Shown in pieces: positions 49,701 through 64,000 of a DNA stretch of 64,000 nt (positions within the stretch are counted from its first letter, which is position 1; every line of letters begins with the position of its first letter). A model generated the notes under the pieces. The model made no database searches. It saw nothing but the letters and a program-made list of their open reading frames with translations, and was not told where the DNA came from. A program made the position numbers and the translations under genes. The DNA comes from Litomosoides sigmodontis (lineage: Eukaryota > Nematoda > Chromadorea > Rhabditida > Onchocercidae). The stretch is from assembly GCA_963070105.1 (NCBI GenBank), contig OY718804.1:6533317-6597316 (forward strand), given 5' to 3'.

Positions 49701-52700
49701 TATCATTTGTGCAGCTAGATGGATCGTTTAGACTTTTCAGTATAGCTTCCACCGTCAAACGGAAATTATCAGAACAACCAGGATTAATGCTGGCAATATA
49801 CTTCTTAAAAATAATTTCCATTTTTAATCCTTAAAATTAATTTTCAAATGTCAACAATGTTTGGCAACAAAACGATGTAATATGCTGCTTTCCCCAAGAA
49901 CACAGAATTTTTTTTGGTTGATGACTCTTGTGACCATAGGATAAATTACATATAAATAAGGTATCTAAATCTATGTAAATAATATAATGTATGTAAATAA
50001 TATAAGTAAAGTAATAAAAAAAACATAATATATCAAAAAACCACGAACACTTACAACAAAATAACTGCCAGTACTGCCTGGCGCCCATTTGATTGCCTCC
50101 TGCAGGATTTGTTCACAACGCAAAGAGAAATCTTGTACCACTAATTTCCTTTGATCCAGGGTATCCTTAAATTACATCTGTATGAAAAATGAACAACATA
50201 ATAAGAACTTGAAAAACAAGAACCACGAAGTGCTGCGAATTTGTTACGGCAATACAAATTTCAGAATAACAAACACATTATTAAAAAAATACCTGAAGTT
50301 GTATAGTTCGATGCAAAGATGGAAAAGACAACGTCATTATTTTGCAATCGGTATCATTTTCGAGATTGTTTGAAAGCGCCTCCAGTATTTGCAACGCAAC
50401 ATTAATAACGTTGCCATTCCAAAGCAAGTGTGGAAAGCTGCCAATCAAATTGGTAAGACAAGTATCTGCACATTTCCTCACCTATAATGTTCCTAAGAGA
50501 ATAAGTACTAAGAAATTTGCAACCTCTGGAGTAAAAAATTTCTGTCTTAACCTCTTTCAAATGATGGTTGAACATGATAAGCAGAAATTGAGCATGCAAT
50601 TCAAGCTGACGTTCGTAAGCCGAATCTAAATTTCGATCACTGGCGACCTTCAAATATTTACTGAAGATTGTTCTTGCTGCCGCAAGAAGGCATGTCCAGA
50701 TTCCATCCTTGTCCTTTCTTATAGATCTCAAAAAAATCATTAGCATTTGAAATTTGAACAGATCATATACTCCCTGCTCATGAAAGCGTTAATCTTAAGC
50801 ATTTGATCAGTCTATCAAGTATCAAGTAAGTGTCCATAAATTTTCTAGTTAATTTATTTATTTCAAGTGAATTAACTAGGAAAAAAATTACAGAAAACCA
50901 ATTAAAGTACTGTCATGCTGTAAAGCACTATAAATAAAAAAAATGAAATATCAGCATAATTACTTGTCTTCGAGGTACTGAAATATCGAATGGACTGTTC
51001 CTGGTTCTGTAGAATGCAGTGCACGCATGAGCTCCATACGGAATACCGATAAGAGATAAATACAGTGGGTAAATTCCAATTTATTGACCACCACTGCAAC
51101 CTCAGGAGAAGCAGAAATTTCAGATAAAATCGTTACTCTGATTTCTTGCAACTCTGCCTAAAAATAGGAAGTTTAAATGCTTCTGAATATTTTTAAATTT
51201 TCATGCACCGCATGAATCCTTTTATAAACAATGTCCGAAATGCAAGTAAATCAATATATTGAGTGGGAAACAACACTTTTATTCGTTATATTCCATGCAA
51301 ATAAAAAGCTAGTTACTGCTGGAGTATATATAAATTGACTCATTGTGTCGTCGATTACTTAGTCATTTATCAACTACAGCATGGAAATAAAACACTATCG
51401 TCAACACCAGCAACATCGAGTTTACGTTTGAAACAAACCGGCAATACACTGCCGTTTTTGATTGCCGCATTTGCAACAAGTTCAGCACGAAGACTTTCCT
51501 GAGGTATGAGTACAGGTGACTTACAAGCAATCTCACAAGCAGCTTCAAACCACTCTTCTGGCCAAAGACCTGTGTTTAAAATAATAAATCTTTTCATAAA
51601 TACATTAAAAATGCTAATTATCTAGAATAAGTGTAGAAACACCTACTGATTCTACTTGATCAAGCTTACCCATTAAAAATTTAACACAGATTTTATATTA
51701 TTGCAAAAGATACCAACCTATCCGGGCAACATTAAATCCGAGCACCGTACAACAGAACCAAAAATCGCGAAATAAATTTCTCAGCCGAACGGATGGATTC
51801 TTTATTGTTGCAGACCTTCTCAAAAGCGATGCAATCTTTGGAATTAAAACACCTAAGTTCCCAGCACCAGTTGAAAGCTGAAAATGATTGAAGGGATACA
51901 TTCAGTATAAATTTATCCTTAAAGGCAAAAATAATATGTCAACAAGGGCATACATAACTTGAGGGATTGATAACGATTTTCGGTACTTCAAATAACTTTC
52001 GTGGTTCTTGATTTACTCTGATGTGGTTTAGAAAAAAAAATAGCGTATAATGATACGCTTATAATTTAACGTTCCTGAATTCCAAAATATATGGCTGTCA
52101 TTAATTCATTTATTCAAAAATTTAGTTGTATTGCATACATACCTTCATGACTCTTGCCAATTTTTCACCAGCCTTCCTTCCTTCATGTCCCAGCTGCACA
52201 AAAAGTTCCAAAAAGCGGTACAGTAATATCATTTTGTCGTCATCATGATTCACATTCTCTGCCATTTTTGCCAGAGCATTGTCAACTGCCAAGGAGAGAT
52301 ATCTTAAATATTATATATATTTTTTAATGCCATATCAAATACCATAAAATGAACTTACGCATATCGATGTTCCACACCGTCAGCAGTGTCAGCATCATAA
52401 GCTCGACTACTCGATTCAATCGTTATTTTCGTGAACAGTAGCCAGATGAGGTCGTGTATATCACGCTGAAATAATAAACTATCATTTACTCAAAATGGAA
52501 TTTTAGAAGAATATGGGCTCTTAATGATAAGCAAACATACTGCGCCAGCTATCCACATATTAGCCAATTCTGTCACAATGACATCATGATTCGTGGACGT
52601 TTCCGTGAAAGCTTGTTGAAAGACCTGAAAATGCGCGTAATTATTCACAATGCTCAGTTAAAATATGAGCAGTGAATTACACGTTTGCTTATAATAGAAG

Positions 52701-55700
52701 GTAACTTCTGCTTCGTTCAAACTCGGATAAATATTTGTTCTGGTGAAATGACATGATTCATTTAAAATAATTCCATTATCAACTGATGAACATCCAACTG
52801 GAGTATGTAAACATTGAATTATTTAAAAATTTTGATGTCTAAATCAATGAAAGAGAATTTCGGTACATTACTTACAGTTCAAAGGTTCTTTAAAATATCA
52901 ACAGATAATAAAAAAAATTACATTGAAAGCAAGTTGCGGAACATTTTCCACATCAACCAATGCAGCACCAACGCCGCCAACAATACGTATTGCATTTTCT
53001 AAAGCCAGAGCTGTGCCACTAAACGTAATAGGATCATATTTCTCTTATTACTGAAGTGACGCTCGCTGGCAATTGCAGAGGTGTTGAAGATTGAGATTAG
53101 AAAAATGAAAGCATAAATAGAAGAAATAAACTACAAAGCGAGACGAATTTATCAAGGCAAATTGAATGAGTATTAATCATACCAATTTGAGTCTTCGTTT
53201 GCAATCAAGAATAATTTAGAAGAGATATTCGTTAGACACGCTTGTACAGATGAATTGTCGACTATCATAGCCGATCTTAGAGCCCTCAAAATTAAATCAA
53301 TTCACTCATAGCATTTCTTCAAAAATTAAACCCTTTAAATAAATACCTGCAAAGCGAATTTATTGCCACTCTCCTTAAACTTTCGAAGGTTAGCTTCTTT
53401 TTCATCATTTCTCCATCTTTCCTATCTCCCTCACTGAAAGCGCGCTTTTCCATAACCTGTGACAAAACCAAAACATGAACAACTATACTACAAGTGTTCA
53501 GTATATTTTAATATCACAACGTTACATTACAGTATTAAAAAATACTTTCCATTCACATTCATAAAGAAATAATGAGTCTAATGCCAGGTTTAGCGGTAAA
53601 ATATGCAACGAAACTTACGCCGAGATCAACAGCTAATTTTGAGAGAACAGGGGAAGGTTCAACTAAAAACTGGCTAAGAGTGTTAACCGCCAGCGTTGCA
53701 GCAATTGTCGGAAATTTAACAGCGAGTGAACCAAGTGCTTCCAAAGCCATCATCATTAGAGATATTTTGGCTGATGCATGACGATGGCCGTGAACCTGCC
53801 AAAGCCGATTAGCTATTGTAGCATGAAGTGACTCTGCATCTGAAAACATCATTTTTTTGATGAGAGCACTTCTACCTGACTTCGAGGACTTGCTGATTCA
53901 TGAGATTCTTACACTTACATTTTGTAAAAAACAAAAAACAAAAATTATGTAGTCCTGTTATAATACCAGTGTTCTTCAGATTTTCTGTTAAAAATTAAAC
54001 GTCAAAGACTTATATGTAGTCGTATGCACTAAAATTGCTTCTTTAAAACTTCACTTTGCTATGACGTAAAGAAGAATGATTAACTCCCTCGTTTGAAGTG
54101 ACTTCTAGGGCAATCTTTTTAATTAGCATAACACTTTTTCTAACAAAAGCGTAACTGAAGATTGGGCAAATCATTTGATCGTTTTGTTTAACGGCGAACT
54201 AGCCAAGTTTTTGTAGACTCTTTGAGTTTAGCTAATCAATATGCATTGCTTAAAACTTGCATGTATAAGATATAAGATAACCCACTGCTGAATAAGGTTT
54301 ATGAATTATTCCGTAGTGGTATTGAATAATCAAATTAGGTGGAAAAAGGTAGTTTATTAATCAAGATGTCAAAAATAAATACCGATTTCGTCGCATGTAG
54401 CCCAAACCATGAGTTCAAGACAAACTGAACTGCAAAGAACGTTCATTTTTGCTCGATTAATCAAAAGTGGGAAACGTGATGTTCGTTCATCCTCGTTTAA
54501 TTTCTGCGCATTTAAAAAATCTTCCCCCTTCGAATATAGTTCTACAGCGAACGTCTTCACCTGAAGTAGACTGATCCAGCTTTTACGAAGTTCCTACGAT
54601 TCACAACCTTCATATGAACTGTAAACAAATGACGCAGTTCCACTAACACTGTTAATATTGCAATGCACAAAAGTTAGGATTAATTCAGTATGAAGCACTA
54701 CAAAAATATGAATTTATCGGAAAGAAAATGATGGTTTACTTCTCGAGCAAATTTTTGAGTTAGTGACTTCTCGGGCTTCAACAAATCATACGGCGCATAA
54801 GCATCTCTAGCAGCTGTTACAAAAACCAATGAAAGACATTCTGATAATGTTTTGTATGGGAAACGCTTGACCTGTCCAACCTAAATATTGGTTCCCAATT
54901 TCAATTTAAAAGTAAGTCTGATTACCATCCTCATAAAAATAAAAGAAATAAAAGACAAGCCAAAAGGAAAAAAGAAAAGAAAGATGGAAAGAAAAATTGA
55001 TGTTAAGTTGAGCAGAAAACTTAAATGACATAAAGTTAAAAAGAAAATTTATTCACCATATATACATCAGTTGCATATCCATCAATAAGATCTAGCAGTG
55101 GTCTTCTCAACAATCGTCTCATCTGCAACTTGATGAAATTGGATAGTACACTTTAAAATCAGTAAGAAAACTTGTATCATTTTAACACCGTTTAAATGTT
55201 TAAAACTAACAATGTTAGAGAATGAATTCAATTCCGCAATTGTGAATTTGAATTTTGGAAGAGTGTTTCCAAAAACAGGAGGTAACATGAAACTGCTCGC
55301 ATGTTTGGAGAACATCTTTTGTAGTCGCTCCTTCTGGTCTTGTTTTTCCATACTGACAGCACCATTCCAGAGGAAATTTTCAGAATCATTTGTTATCCGA
55401 AAAGTCTCTGCTCTTAACAATGACTTCTTGAATTTGAATTTACATATTGAGGTGAAGCGAATATTTTCACTATGAGCAAATAAGCGTAGCGAACCTGTCG
55501 TGCGCATCTATGTCGGTCATGAATGGTGCAGGATAAATAGCAGAAATCAAAGGGTGGTCCTTGCTACCGCTATACCGTCCAAAGGCTCGGAGTAACCCAA
55601 TCGTAAAACAAATAATTCGTATAAGATAGCCTAAGAGTATATTTAACCTTAGAATGTATTTTTATATGATTATTGAGAAAGAAAAAATTAGGGAGATATT

Positions 55701-57149
55701 GAAAACATTAAAATAAAACTAAAAATAGACAAAGTAGTCGAAAAATAAAAAAATAAGCTTAACATTAATCTGAATTTTACCCCTAACCAAATTTTCATCG
55801 CCAAATTCATTTATACGAATTAATTGAAACTGCTAAATTTGAATCACACTAAATGCGTACACTTTGTTTGGAATTGTGGTTGCACCTGATCACAAATATC
55901 TACAATAATATTAGAAGTGACCACAAGCAATTCGATTTGGGCAGAGACAATAATATCACGCACATCTGGATAATTTGAAGCAAGCTCACTAAGAATAGTA
56001 TTGAAACACATTGCGAATTGCTCCTGTACTGGTATTGCTGAAATAAAGTAACCATGAAATAACTGCACTCAATTTTTTTATACAATAAAGCAAATTGCGG
56101 CGCCAGAATGGAGTAAGATGGCTGAGAGAAAAGAATGAAGATTTACCCACTAGTGCTTCGCCTACGGTATTAAACAACTTTCGGTTCCCTAAAAAGTAGA
56201 ATTTCTTCACATTTCTTGGTTACTATAAAATAAGAGTGAAAAATAAAAATTGGTGCGTTCGTTACTGGAATACGTTCATGTCATTATTGTTTCTATTCAA
56301 TCCAATACCCGCCAATAAAGGAACCAATATATCAAACAATACGTACTATCTTGTCGATTCGGAACACCATCATCAATCCACTTTAATCGTGGCAAAGTTC
56401 GATAAACCTCTAAGAGAACTGGAAGCAATTCATTCACATGCTAAAAAAATGTAGTGAAATGATAGCAACCTTTCATAATGTCTGGTCTAAGCACAATGAG
56501 GTTCCATTCCAACAAACGAAAAGATGCAAATACAACAATTTTTGACATATTTAATGCAATTAAAGCGATCAGCATTGCCTACTCGTCCTTCGGCGTACAA
56601 TAAATAAATGCCAGCTGCAAGCAATTTCGTCCGAGCGTTATAATTCAACGGCTTCTCATTTCCGTCCACGCCGTCGAGCAAAGTCTCCAACACTTTCTCT
56701 ACCGGTACCTGAAAATTTTACAGAAAACTTTTCATATTTTTTTCACTATGGAACTCCTCTCCCAATACTTCAAGTTACAACAGTTTCTAATAGTTCTTCC
56801 CAACGGAACGGATGTAACCACATCTTTAATTTCATTCTCACGAAATACGAATACAGATCCACATAGAATCCTTTTTTTTGCCATTTGTTTTTCACACCGT
56901 CTTTGTATTCAAAAATCCCTGTCCGACACGAGCAGCATTATCTTTATGCAAATGCAATTATTGACCTCAGATGTGCTGCGACTTGCTAATTACACATCCT
57001 TCTTTTACTCACTTAATGTTGTAGGTTACAGATCGTATTTGTGACCTGTGTAAAACAGTGAGAACTTCAAGTCCATAGACACGGATATGTGACGATCGAA
57101 ATGTCTCGATGATAAGCGGTAGCTTATTGCTTAACTTCTGATCCGACAT
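43766..57149 (-). CDS. PI4KA: Phosphatidylinositol 4-kinase alpha (PI4K type III alpha)
   Basis: A long multi-exon gene of about 13.4 kb, from [20 protein letters not shown] at 57149 to a last exon at 43978-43766 ending QYIQNEIPY. The enzyme makes PI4P at the plasma membrane, working with EFR3/TTC7-type partners. The helical-repeat N-terminal body is recognisable by [20 protein letters not shown] (about 56.65 kb), [16 protein letters not shown] (about 51.85 kb) and [15 protein letters not shown] (about 51.57 kb). The PIK helical domain has [20 protein letters not shown] (about 45.8 kb). The catalytic domain has [44 protein letters not shown], the catalytic-loop DRHNGNIM (about 44.4 kb) and the metal-binding [12 protein letters not shown] (about 44.24 kb, the Asp codon split by an intron). 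All key catalytic residues are present. I did not resolve every junction; one intron near 46.9-47.8 kb is unusually long for this window. Confidence 0.95.
46780..46862. repeat. Imperfect tandem duplication of about 40 bases in a PI4KA intron
   Basis: Two diverged copies each begin AGATATTGT and end in TTTTCTGRCTGAAAAT-like sequence. They lie in intronic sequence just past an exon boundary near 46760. Confidence 0.6.
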
Positions 57150-57390
57150 TTTACTCTATGACTAACCGAAACCTCTGGTCCATCTCTTATGATACCTAAA
57201 TACTCACGTTCCGGCCGAGAGAACGTCTTCCTATTTCGCTGATTCTGAGATAATTCTGACATATACTACAACGACCATAAAAAACTCATTCACATATCCC
57301 TGGTTCTCGACTATTTTACAATCGATTCGACATCTAAGCAACTATAATTAAAAATAAAAAAACGACTTATTCTCAAAACTAGTGGGAAAA
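57150..57390. other. Divergent spacer upstream of PI4KA
   Basis: About 240 bases between the PI4KA start on the - strand and a candidate + strand start at 57391. It presumably carries the PI4KA promoter; no defined element is seen. Confidence 0.35.
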
Positions 57391-58020
57391 ATGGATTTCC
57401 TTTTTCTTATAGTCTTCCATCAGACTGTTTGTTATGAATTTAAAAAGTAAGAACTGAAGTTTTGAAATCGAAGGAAAAGAGCAACAGAAATGGTTTATTC
57501 AAAATATTCAAATCCAATTATTCATGCGGTTGAATTAACTTTTGGTGAAAATATCACTAACATCTTTCGTTTTTGCAAGACATATAGCAGAACACTGAAG
57601 ATTTTGGAATAAGAAATCCTCATCTGCTATCATATTACCAACACACTACCATTACCATCACCTGAAATACGCCACGTAATAAACCACGTAATAAGTGAAG
57701 CAATATCTCCAGGCAACACAAATACAGCTTATGCTCGTCCATCAACCACGTATTGGTTGAAAGTAACGGACCGCCTATACATTCGTGAGATTCAGAGTTC
57801 CACTAGACCACGAGTGAATTCGAAGGGCTTGAGCATTCATCACCAGCTACCTTAAAGTATGGAAGAATGTGACGTGCCAAAGCAACATCTCTATCTCGGA
57901 GTAGAGTTTATTTGTATTGGAGGGATACGCAGTCAATATCACGTCGATAAACTTTCTCCATTTTGTATGCAGAATGAGCACTTTCGAATTATTGAAAACC
58001 GCCTTGAGAAATCGAGGTAA
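57391..58020 (+). CDS. Possible small secreted cysteine-containing protein
   Basis: A two-exon model, 57391-57446 plus 57858-58020, gives 72 residues. Exon 1 encodes a signal-peptide-like start (MDFLFLIVFHQTVCYEFK) and ends at a strong donor (AA/GTAAGA). Exon 2 follows a CTTAAAG acceptor and has three of the four cysteines (MEECDVPKQHLYLGVEF onwards), ending in a TAA at 58018. The same frame stays open after that stop for another 39 codons (to about 58139), so the stop could be a mutation, or a third exon could follow. The - strand is also open here for 118 codons (58203-57847), which weakens the case. Family unknown; treat as a hypothesis. Confidence 0.3.
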
Positions 58021-58139
58021 TGTGTGAGAAGCATTGACAGTTCTTTGGCAGGAATTACAGGGGAAACGGATGTAATAACTCGCCGTAAAAAACCAAAAGG
58101 ATGTGATGAAGTTCCGGAGAAAGATGTGAGAGACCATTA

Positions 58140-60008
58140 ACGTGGATAGAAGTGTGGTAGTTATACGTTCTCCCAAAGAATTCGTTGTTGAGTGAAATTT
58201 CAAAAGCTAATTGCTGAAATTTTTCAGCTTCTGATTTTTACAAACGATTTTATTGTCCTGGTTTCACTTTTTCAATCTTTGAACAATTTTCGCCACTTTC
58301 AGTTGGACAAAGGCAAAGAGGTAACAAAGAGTTGAGATCACTAGTGGATGGGTTGAACTTGGGGAGCGGTGTGCTTTCTAATATTTTGCATCGTGGGACG
58401 AAAATGTCTTGGAGACTGAGAGAATTCTAATTGTCCACTTCAAGCATATGGATCATTGTGTCGAAAGAGTGTCGGTTAGTTTTTAAATCGCACTTTTAAA
58501 GATTTCATTAATCACAGCTTTCATCAAAGAGGAACTGTCAGCTAAATTTCATTGGTTCAATGGTGAGAAATACAAGTGACACATATTTTGAGCAGTACAT
58601 AACAGTTAATAAAGTTTCGCAAACAAAATTGCTCTTATTAATGAATATTTGTTACACAGTTTTTCTGAGTAGCAGAGAGTGGAAGGAGCAGGAGACAACG
58701 CTTAGTGAAAATGCCCCGGTACAGGCAACTACAGTATTTGTATCGGAAGATAAGCGGATCGTCGTAGTCGGGTACCAAAAGCGATAACTAAAATTTGGAG
58801 TTCGGCCGCCGCTTAACATCGTGCTCTGGCGACTCTGTTTTGTAACTATTCCATATATTCTTAGATTCAGGTTTGAAAATTGTCTTTTACACTAATCTCA
58901 GCGAAAGTTGTCCATTATTGTGAAAGATTATGGAGAATAAGAAGTAAAACTAAGAATAAACGACATGGAGAATGTGGTTGCCAAAATAAACAAAGTAGAG
59001 CCTTTACAAGCTTGTTATTAAGAGCTTTCGTTTCCACTGCAGTCCGACAAGACTATGGAAAATGTGGCCTGATGGAATTATGTACACATCGCTGGACAAT
59101 GTTTTTCTTACTAAAGTTTGCTCAAGCACTAACCTCTGGGTGTGAGTCTTCCATGTTTTTGAACTCATAACATTACTATACGTTTCATTTTTCTTGCAGA
59201 CAAGGGCTATTTTTCCGATTTGAATTGTTAGCCCCTTATAATAATGTCTTTTCTGATTCGTATGCTATGATTTCTGTTTTTTGGCTTTCCTCATAGCCGC
59301 TTTACCATGACTGAGGCATGCATCAAATTGAGGGACTTTATCGACATCACAACTGTAAATAATTAAAAAGACATGAACAGACATGAACATGGCTCACTTT
59401 TTCAGGAGTTAATAAGAGTACGCTGGCCCTTGAAAAGCAAAGTGTGGCTAGACTTTTGGAGGAATAGGACAGAAAGGAAAAAGATTAAAGAGAATTCGAT
59501 AACCATCTAACAAAATGTATTACCAAATCATATTTGTACATAAAACTATTTAAAATGAAAATTCTTTTCGAAAAATGAGAAGCCCCTTTTATTATGAAAT
59601 CGATAAGATCTGTCGTTATACTAAGGATCACAAACCTTACCAGATGGCTTCCGATAGATTAGGCTCTTAGCTTTTAAATAAAGTCATTCATTTCATACAA
59701 CCTCCTATATATCATCGAAAGTAGTCTTTTGTTTCCGTGGAGTTGAACTTGCCTCAGAGCATGTAGGATTTCCAGCTTTCTTAACGGAAGCAATTTATCA
59801 GCCGATATCTTATGTTTATTTTAGATAATAAAGTATTACAGATGTGTATATCTGATCAAAGGATGGAGATCTAAAAATTATACGTGCGATGAGATTAAAG
59901 CAGAACTTACAGTGCAGCACAATGCAAAAAAGTGCTTGCGAATTGTGTTGCAGTGGTGATGTAAAATATAGATTTTTTATTTGTAATAATATTATCAACG
60001 TTAGTAAT
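58140..60008. other. Spacer with scattered open frames
   Basis: Several + strand frames look slightly protein-like: 58560-58787 (ending VSEDKRIVVVGYQKR), about 58300-58431 (ending HRGTKMSWRLREF) and about 58997-59140. They do not join in phase into a gene I can defend. They may be remnants of one decayed gene or continuations of the candidate at 57391. Confidence 0.3.
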
Positions 60009-62155
<2,147 letters not shown>

Positions 62156-63348
62156 TTAAGAGGTCACATCCCAAACGATAGTTGATGGTTACTTATCAAT
62201 TCATATCACCCGATAACTTTTCTAAATAATTATAAGCAACAATTTCATACAAGCTTTATCAAGCTGTGATCTCATAACCTCGATCCTTGAAATGTGATTA
62301 TTCGCTAAGAATTTCCAAGTAAATTACGAATACCTTCAATCACAATTAAATTTATATATTATATTTCACCTTAACTTCGTGTGTGTGGCATCAGGAGTCA
62401 TAGAAGGAACCAAGATAATCGTGATCATCAAAATACTCCGCAGAGATGGCACTCATAACCTTCCAAAAATAATGAAATACTGTCAAAGCATACTTTATAC
62501 AGGACAAGAAGAAATGAAAACCAAGCGATGTGAGCCAGAAAAATTGACCGCGACCAAGCAAGATAGTGGTCTAATTTAAAAAAAACTAGAATGTGAAATC
62601 TTGAAAAATAACTTGCAAAACTTTCAGTGGTGCCAAATATGGTCGTGACCCGATAGTAACCGATAACGTGATAAAAACTAAATTAGACTAGATCATTTCA
62701 ATAAAAATAGCGTGCTGAAACAACATTCCGCAAACCAGAAAAGACGTCCAGTAATTATGCTTAATGTAAAAGTTATACAGGCCAAGAAAAACTTCAAAAA
62801 GAAGAATGTTTTAACTGGAAATATCAAGATACTTCATACAGATTTAAAAAAAAAAACTGAGATACGCAGTAAATTCAAGTCTAAAGATAAATTAAACGGT
62901 TATCCAACCAACACAAATGTAACGGTTACGAATAAAACTTTTAAGAATAAAACGATACACTAAAAATGAAATGGTACAGTAAAATCTTTAACTTTGTAAA
63001 GACGTAACTCGAATTCACTCCAATTTAGTATTTAAGATCCACATTAACGAATTTCTGAAAATGTTGGAAACAGCAACATCAGCAGAAATATTGAGAGATC
63101 TATTAAATTTATCTATAAATCAGGATATAAGTGTGCACTATAGATACTGATTGATACGATCAGAATTTATTTCCACAACAGAAAATATCAACGAAATTTA
63201 ACTAAACAGAAATATTGACATCACATATTTTATTACTTCAGAGACGATGCAGCAGCAAAAACTGAAGTTATAATTCAACATATAACTTTTCATGCAATCA
63301 ATAACCAATAAACAATAAAAAATGTCTAATTACCGTCCCCATGAAACT
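62156..63348. other. Intergenic region, nothing recognised
   Basis: About 1.2 kb between two - strand genes. A lysine-rich + strand frame at 62712-62963 is open but has no splice context or recognisable content, so I regard it as chance. Confidence 0.4.
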
Positions 63349-64000
63349 CTATCTGATAGCAGCTCGTCGTACACGCTTACGAAGTGGTGGCCGACTGTCA
63401 TTTGCCAAAACGTTACCAGAACCCGTCGAAGCGCTTTCATCACTACCGCTGAAACTAAAATCTCCAGAATTTGTAGCACCATCACCAACTAATACTGATT
63501 CCAAAAGATCGTTTGCCAACTCCGATCTTTCTCTCTTCATTTGTTTCCATTCTGCAGAGCGCAAGACATCTCGGTGATGCAGTGACATATATTTTGTGCA
63601 CGCCTGTACAAAAATAATTTAACCTTAAAAGAAGCAAAAACAGAATAGAAATTTTTTGATAGAAATAGAAGGAAGATACTATTCTTTACTTCAAAACAAC
63701 TATCTACAAATAACAATTTGCATATGGGATAACTGATAACGCTTTCATTATCGTGTGAATAGAAGTTAGTGATGCGACGACGACGAGCTAACATAGTTTC
63801 ATACAACCCTTAAAATGTTGTTGAGAAGAAAACGAAAGCTATTGTAATTCAAAATTAATATTAAATGTCAATTCTAACTTGTTTAAGTATTGAAGCTGAA
63901 TAAGTATCAGCAAACACTGCGGTAGAGGCGACATTTTTACAGTTAATAGTAGTTGAGAGATATCGCTCGCACTGCTCCTTAAGGGGCAGAATAGCGTATT
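63349..64000 (-). CDS. BTB/BACK-domain protein, 3' end only
   Basis: Two exons join in phase 0: one running in from beyond the window edge to 63879, and the last at 63603-63349. The first encodes the end of a BTB fold (LPLKEQCERYLSTTINCKNV then STAVFADTYSASILKQ), and the second continues as a BACK-like segment (ACTKYMSLHHRDVLRSAEWK), a pattern close to SPOP and related BTB proteins: a conserved cysteine, an AD dipeptide, then a helix with a tryptophan. These proteins often act as substrate adaptors for Cullin-3 ubiquitin ligases. The tail is Ser/Gly-rich and ends in a basic, NLS-like stretch (RPPLRKRVRRAAIR). The 5' part, including the start and any other domain, lies outside the window, so the subfamily cannot be named. 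Confidence 0.75.

Noticed and set aside
57847..58203. A 118-codon - strand open frame
   Set aside because: No recognisable domain or splice signals; it overlaps a + strand frame with a better start and donor. I cannot exclude it fully.
63537..63806. A - strand frame starting MYETMLARRRR
   Set aside because: It lies in the intron between two BTB/BACK exons that join perfectly without it.

Overview
This is AT-rich, intron-rich eukaryotic DNA. Gene content and structure point to a nematode: short introns of roughly 60-400 bases with T-rich acceptors, a zona pellucida (cuticlin-type) extracellular protein, a KDM7-type demethylase, and orthologues of C. elegans algn-1, iffb-1 and cil-1. A clade III (spirurid or filarial-type) worm is my best guess, from base composition and style only; no species marker is visible.

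Layout. On the + strand: a 16-exon gene for a protein with two von Willebrand A domains and a ZP domain (2762-7609); a decayed coding stretch (about 9140-10370); a 27-exon KDM7/PHF8-like JmjC histone demethylase (11385-18549); the ER mannosyltransferase ALG1 (19487-22467); and a small single-pass membrane protein I do not recognise (23419-24506). On the - strand: an unrecognised 211-residue four-helix membrane protein (26797-25341) lying just behind translation factor eIF5B (33926-27222). Then comes a gene-poor stretch of almost 10 kb (about 34-43.7 kb) with many simple repeats. The right third is again mostly - strand: phosphatidylinositol 4-kinase alpha (57149-43766), an inositol polyphosphate 5-phosphatase of the INPP5K/CIL-1 type (62155-60009), and the 3' end of a BTB/BACK-domain gene that runs off the right edge (64000-63349). 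A possible tiny secreted-protein gene lies on the + strand at 57391-58020.

I assembled exon models by hand, matching reading frame and splice phase. For the ZP protein, KDM7, ALG1, the two small membrane proteins and the 5-phosphatase every exon joins in phase and the total length is a multiple of three. For eIF5B and PI4K alpha I recognised most exons but did not resolve every junction.

Functionally most of these are housekeeping genes: ER glycosylation, translation initiation, phosphoinositide metabolism and chromatin. Two neighbours, PI4K alpha and the 5-phosphatase, act on the same lipid pathway. The least explained parts are the two unrecognised membrane-protein genes, the frameshifted region near 9-10 kb, the gene-poor block in the middle, and several odd splice sites (a GC-AG intron, a duplicated 5' splice site, and an acceptor embedded in a TA microsatellite).
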